From positions 1,302,001 through 1,366,000 of the forward strand of contig CAVYLN010000002.1 of NCBI GenBank assembly GCA_963769435.1: a stretch of DNA of 64,000 bases. The letters run 5' to 3'. A program made the translations under genes and the position numbers. This document shows, in pieces, positions 63,687 to 64,000 of the stretch; position 1 is the stretch's first letter; each line of letters opens with the position of its first letter. The notes under the pieces are model-generated. The model saw only the letters and a program-made list of their open reading frames with translations. It made no database searches and had not been told where the DNA came from. Source of the stretch: JADKAV01 sp963769435 (lineage in GTDB: Bacteria; Actinomycetota; Actinomycetes; S36-B12; UBA10799).

Positions 63687-64000
63687 ATGACCCCGAACAG
63701 CCCATCGCCTCGGACACTCGCCGGCATGGCTGCAGTGCTGTGGGCCTCGGCGGCGTTGCTCACCGCGGTCGTCGTCGGTGCGTCCGCGACACCCGCCGTC
63801 GACGCAACGATCTCCGACGGACTGGATACGTTCGCACATGCCAACGAGTGGGTCGCTACCGTGGCACGTTTCTTCGCCATCATGGGTAGCGGTCTGGTGC
63901 TGTTCCCGATCACCGTCGCCGTGGTGCTGCTCCTGGCCAGGCACCATCGGTGGTGGAGCCTGTGGGTGGCAGCCTGCGGCCTGGGCGGTCTGTTGATCTC
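63687..64000 (+). CDS. PAP2-superfamily phosphatase, C-terminus outside window
   Basis: The frame opens at an ATG at 63687 and runs off the right edge. The visible 104 residues have three membrane segments: MAAVLWASAALLTAVVVGAS, GSGLVLFPITVAVVLLLARH and WWSLWVAACGLGGLLI. The first loop (DGLDTFAHANEWVATVARFF) is the opening of lipid-phosphatase-like PAP2 proteins. The catalytic KxxxxxxRP and PSGH motifs would come after the edge. It is divergent from purC with 128 bp between. Confidence 0.75.
   Translation, partial: MTPNSPSPRTLAGMAAVLWASAALLTAVVVGASATPAVDATISDGLDTFAHANEWVATVARFFAIMGSGLVLFPITVAVVLLLARHHRWWSLWVAACGLGGLLI

Overview
This is a contiguous piece of a high-GC Actinomycetota chromosome with strongly GC-ending codons. 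The markers are bldC beside a DUF3073 gene and purM-purF, a Crp-site-preceded Rpf-like protein, a Ddn-like deazaflavin-dependent reductase, TetR regulators with palindromic operators, and many Sec-exported proteins. I cannot place the genus. There are no rRNA or tRNA genes, phage, insertion sequences or CRISPR arrays. At least fifteen places show a clean switch of reading frame inside one recognisable gene (ppc, purC, gamma-glutamyltransferase, an EAL phosphodiesterase and others). Loss of so many core genes is unlikely, so I read most of these as single-base indels from a long-read or metagenome assembly. Each broken gene is annotated as one locus.

Layout. 1-10.5 kb: a LOR-family protein (cut by the edge), a DacB-type carboxypeptidase, a TetR/SRPBCC pair, an old yellow enzyme homologue, hydrolases, a GAP-family membrane protein, secreted proteins and an exported acetolactate decarboxylase. 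10.5-18 kb: rifampin ADP-ribosyltransferase (arr), a broken secretory lipase, a BASS transporter, a secreted EEP-family hydrolase, an ACT regulator and a GH3 glycosidase. 18-25 kb: PEP carboxylase, a DMT exporter, a PepSY-like protein, a cupin/TetR pair and a quinone oxidoreductase. 25-37 kb: a large M36 metallopeptidase behind an IdeR-like box, an M15 lipoprotein, a VIT1 transporter, a membrane alpha/beta hydrolase, a membrane GGDEF-EAL protein and a Drr-type ABC exporter. 37-42 kb: the Rpf-like protein, gamma-glutamyltransferase, thioredoxin, DUF3073, bldC and two tandem lysine-rich collagen-like secreted proteins. 42-64 kb: de novo purine synthesis genes purM, purF, purL, purQ, purS and purC, all on the minus strand and in a conserved order, interrupted by malic enzyme, a serine hydrolase, a stress protein, acetyltransferases, galE, a DUF2252 protein and a flavin monooxygenase-SDR-MFS-TSUP cassette.

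The most unusual layer is intergenic. The gaps contain many long, near-perfect inverted repeats with unrelated sequences. One of about 140 bp (20871-21010 and 51728-51865) has four alternating copies of a CTGGT-containing core, and the core spacing is exactly mirrored between the two copies. Two more families occur as tandem pairs of about 142 bp (15165-15501 and 44931-45228), and a 66-bp repeat flanks a SnoaL-like gene. Several hairpins sit between convergent genes and may end transcription. The four-core element does not look like an ordinary terminator and is the best candidate here for something undescribed.

Together the genes describe a free-living heterotroph that makes its own purines, refills the TCA cycle through PEP carboxylase and malic enzyme, and secretes peptidases, lipase, nuclease-like and cell-wall enzymes. 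Crp-like sites before the Rpf-like gene and the monooxygenase operon, and an IdeR-like site before the M36 peptidase, suggest carbon and iron control of part of this.
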